Shown here: positions 6,218-7,777 of the stretch, piece after piece | Layout: each line of letters opens with the position of its first letter | How positions within the stretch are numbered: position 1 is the first letter of the stretch | From: Candidatus Dormiibacterota bacterium | Lineage (GTDB): Bacteria > Chloroflexota > Dormibacteria > UBA8260 > Bog-877 | DNA length: 7,777 bases | Assembly: GCA_003164475.1 (NCBI GenBank) | Contig: PLTL01000092.1 | Coordinates: 350-8,126, forward strand | Reading direction: 5' to 3' | Notes under the pieces: model-generated | What the model was told of the DNA's origin: nothing | The model's input: only the letters and a program-made list of their open reading frames with translations | Databases searched by the model: none | Position numbers and translations under genes: made by a program

Positions 6218-7084
6218 CTACACCTGGGTCGGGCGGGACCGGGGACGCACGTACGGTTCCAGCGCCGTCAGCACCCGCGGAATATGGTCAAGGAGCAGGG
6301 TAAATAGTGCCTCGACGTCCATTACCCCCCTCGACGGCGGATTCCCCCTTGGTCCGATCAAGTCGATAGCCACTATCGGGGTCCCGCTGACTTGCACCTT
6401 CACATCCGACTTCGCAAGTCGTCCGGGACCAGCCGAGAGATGGTGGATATTTGCGCCGTCTGGAGCGAATCCTATTCCGCCCTCACGGTCACGAGTGACG
6501 ACACGTTTGAAAGTGCCAGCAACATGAATATCGGTAATCGTGTTGAGGAGCCCAGCGCTGAAGACGACGAGCTGGCGGTGCTTGTCAGCGTTGTTGAGCC
6601 TGCTGAGTTGGTAGAGAGCCTCTTGCTCGACCCCTTGTCCCACCCCGTGGTACGGCTGCAGTCGCTCAATGATTGCGATCGCGCTATCCGGCATTCCGTT
6701 GACGGCCTCTCGGAAACGACGACGGCGATCGGAATCACGCACCACGTACCGGCGGTGTTCCCGCTTCCAAATGGGCTCGGATTCGATAGGGAAACTCGCC
6801 TTGGAGCGCCGCCGCGAGGGTACGAGGGCGACGGCAATGTGATCGAGGGCGGAGCGCAGGTCGAAAAGGGCATCACCGGCGATAACGGCGGCCCCCGGGG
6901 TCGGCTGGGCCGTCAGTTGGAGTTGCAAATCCAAGCACGAACCCCCGTGTTTGTCGCATGCCGGGCTGGGTTCGACGGGGACGACCTGATAGCTATGGTC
7001 GTTCGCATAGGAGGCGAGCTCGCGTTTCAGTTCTTGGACGTGACGCTCCGCCCGCTCGACTTTGAGTCTCCACGATTCAGGCAC
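6218..7084 (-). CDS. Conserved uncharacterised protein with HEPN-like RSALDH motif
   Basis: Seen: 288 residues from GTG at 7084; an upstream GGTGA is only a weak ribosome site. The N-terminus WRLKVERAERHVQELKREL (5-23) is a charged helix. Then comes IAGDALFDLRSALDHIAVAL (68-87), with R77-S-A-L-D-H82 forming Rx4H, and later IIERLQPYH (138-146) and LSRLNNADKHRQLVV (160-174). Family knowledge: I recognise this combination (WxxKVxRAxxH, GDxLxxLRSALDHLxxxL, LQPYH, LxNxDKHR) as a widespread family of unnamed bacterial proteins. HEPN assignment rests on the motif and the helical setting. Inference: an RNA-binding or RNA-cleaving protein acting with the next two genes. The N-terminus matches the family pattern, which supports this GTG. 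A long plus-strand open frame over the same bases (6392-7117) is its shadow. Confidence 0.72.
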   Translation of the reverse strand: MPESWRLKVERAERHVQELKRELASYANDHSYQVVPVEPSPACDKHGGSCLDLQLQLTAQPTPGAAVIAGDALFDLRSALDHIAVALVPSRRRSKASFPIESEPIWKREHRRYVVRDSDRRRRFREAVNGMPDSAIAIIERLQPYHGVGQGVEQEALYQLSRLNNADKHRQLVVFSAGLLNTITDIHVAGTFKRVVTRDREGGIGFAPDGANIHHLSAGPGRLAKSDVKVQVSGTPIVAIDLIGPRGNPPSRGVMDVEALFTLLLDHIPRVLTALEPYVRPRSRPTQV

Positions 7085-7328
7085 GCGCTATCACCAGGGT
7101 GGGTCGGGCTGGTGTAGGAGGTGGTCGGTGGCCACTGTGGTGCCAATGGTAGGCGTGGTCGAGGGCGGCCGCCGGTTGGGACGCGGCGTGGGCGCCGCGC
7201 GTCTTCTGCCGCGTGAGGGCGTCGGCCTGATCCGCGAGCTGGCGGCCCTCCGACGCCATCTCGATCCCCCGATAGGCGGTATCTTGAAATACCAGCTCAT
7301 GCGAGACCGCTCTCGCTGTCACTTCCAT
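7077..7328 (-). CDS. Doubtful small ORF, about 83 residues
   Basis: The minus-strand frame is open from GTG at 7454 to TGA at 7079-7077. The GTG overlaps the preceding stop as GTGA, and the TGA overlaps the next gene's GTG region by 8 nt, an arrangement typical of coupled genes. Codons from about 7328 to 7150 favour G/C at the third base (for example EMASEGRQLADQADALTR), whereas 7454-7330 does not, so I place the start at the ATG at 7328. There is no ribosome site and no recognisable domain. It may be a decayed gene or chance. Confidence 0.22.
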   Translation of the reverse strand: MEVTARAVSHELVFQDTAYRGIEMASEGRQLADQADALTRQKTRGAHAASQPAAALDHAYHWHHSGHRPPPTPARPTLVIARA

Positions 7329-7450
7329 ATGGAAAGGCAACGGCAGGGAGGGGCCGGGATTCTTAGTGGGTGCTTCTCCTCGGGCTGCTCGTGCGACGCT
7401 GCGACGAATACCTGGCTGCCCTCCAGGTCGGGGGCGACTGCGCAGCCCCC
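7085..7450. promoter_or_regulatory. 366-bp region upstream of the HEPN-like/HNH cluster, with several dyads
   Basis: Apart from the doubtful small ORF, this region holds a GC stem CGCGGCG/CGCCGCG (7182-7188 and 7193-7199, 4-base loop), a 5-bp dyad GGTAT/ATACC (7278-7282 and 7289-7293), and a 12-bp perfect palindrome TTCCATATGGAA (7323-7334). It is the natural place for a promoter and operator of the downstream cluster, but I cannot point to a convincing -35/-10 pair. Confidence 0.3.
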
Positions 7451-7777
7451 TCACCGCGCGCCAACAGCCCGCTGTTGCCCATAGAGGGCAGCGCGGACAT
7501 CGGCCATCAGCGCTTCCGTCTCCTCGTCCGGACCCTCACCGCTGCCATCGGGCATGTCCCAAGCGAGCTGCGAGCTGAGCTCGGCGTAGGTGGCCAGCGC
7601 GGCGCGGTTTCGCCCGAAGCGGTGCTCGATCCGGATGCGGGTGCGATAGAGCTCTTCGCAGGGGCCGTCGGCCACGCTCACCGCCTGCTCCACCGCCCCG
7701 ACGGCAGAAGCGAGGTCGCCAGCGTCGGCATGCAGCTCCGCCAAGAGGTTCAGGGCCTGCATCGCCAACTGCTGGAC
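7451..7777 (-). CDS. C-terminal end of a BTAD-type (SARP/AfsR-like) regulator, 5' end off the window
   Basis: Seen: an open frame from the right edge to TGA at 7453-7451, 108 residues visible. TPR-like helices are clear: LNLLAELHADAGDLASAVGA (about residues 8-27), then EELYRTRIRIEHRFGRNRAA and ATYAELSSQLAW. Family knowledge: the pattern LLAELHxxAGDxxxAxxxxExAxxxDPxxEExYRxxxRxxxxxGRxxxAxxxYxxLxxxL is the bacterial transcriptional activator domain (BTAD) that follows the DNA-binding domain in SARP, AfsR and related regulators. The DNA-binding part would be to the right of the window and is not seen. A TPR-containing signalling protein remains possible. It is on the same strand as, and upstream of, the HEPN-like/HNH cluster, separated by 366 bases, so it might control it. 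Confidence 0.65.
   Translation of the reverse strand, partial: VQQLAMQALNLLAELHADAGDLASAVGAVEQAVSVADGPCEELYRTRIRIEHRFGRNRAALATYAELSSQLAWDMPDGSGEGPDEETEALMADVRAALYGQQRAVGAR

Noticed and set aside
6392..7117. 241-residue plus-strand ORF
   Set aside because: Antisense to the RSALDH protein, which has family-level motifs; long antisense frames are expected in high-GC DNA.
1..7777. CRISPR array, tRNA, rRNA or insertion sequence
   Set aside because: No regularly spaced repeats, no cloverleaf or rRNA-like stretch, and no transposase or terminal inverted repeats were seen by eye.

Overview
This is a high-GC window with strong G/C preference at third codon positions and frequent GTG starts, which points to an actinobacterium. 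No rRNA, tRNA, CRISPR array or insertion sequence is visible. The gene content (a DISARM-type helicase edge, HEPN-, PIN- and HNH-type nuclease candidates, and a second helicase-like ATPase) looks like a defence island or other accessory region.

Layout from left to right. Positions 1-301 (minus) hold the first 100 codons of a gene that runs off the left edge. Its N-terminus resembles DrmD, the SNF2-like helicase of class 1 DISARM, so the rest of such a locus may lie to the left. A 322-bp divergent intergenic region with a 12-bp palindrome follows. Positions 624-2853 (plus) hold a tightly coupled two-gene operon: a CBS-pair/HEPN protein with an Rx4H motif (RNDIMH), overlapping by 8 nt a small DEAH-box helicase-like ATPase whose motif VI is degenerate. 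Two adjacent perfect inverted repeats lie in the first codons of the CBS-HEPN gene. Positions 2929-4203 (minus, convergent) encode a 424-residue PIN-domain protein with all four expected acidic residues. Positions 4249-4790 (minus) hold what looks like a broken Cys-rich zinc-ribbon gene spread over three frames. Positions 4815-7084 (minus) form a compact cluster: a 288-residue protein with an RSALDH motif, a 195-residue protein with an RCALLH motif, and a 265-residue HNH-like zinc protein whose usual histidine is aspartate; gaps are 8-9 nt. Upstream of that cluster is a 366-bp region with a doubtful small ORF and several palindromes. At the right edge is the C-terminus of a protein resembling the BTAD domain of SARP/AfsR regulators, on the same strand.

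Working interpretation (inference). The CBS-HEPN/helicase pair is the best candidate for an undescribed system: a CBS module could sense an adenine nucleotide, the HEPN domain could cleave RNA, and the ATPase could sense or remodel nucleic acid. The minus-strand HEPN-like/HEPN-like/HNH cluster is a second candidate module. None of these activities can be proven from sequence alone.
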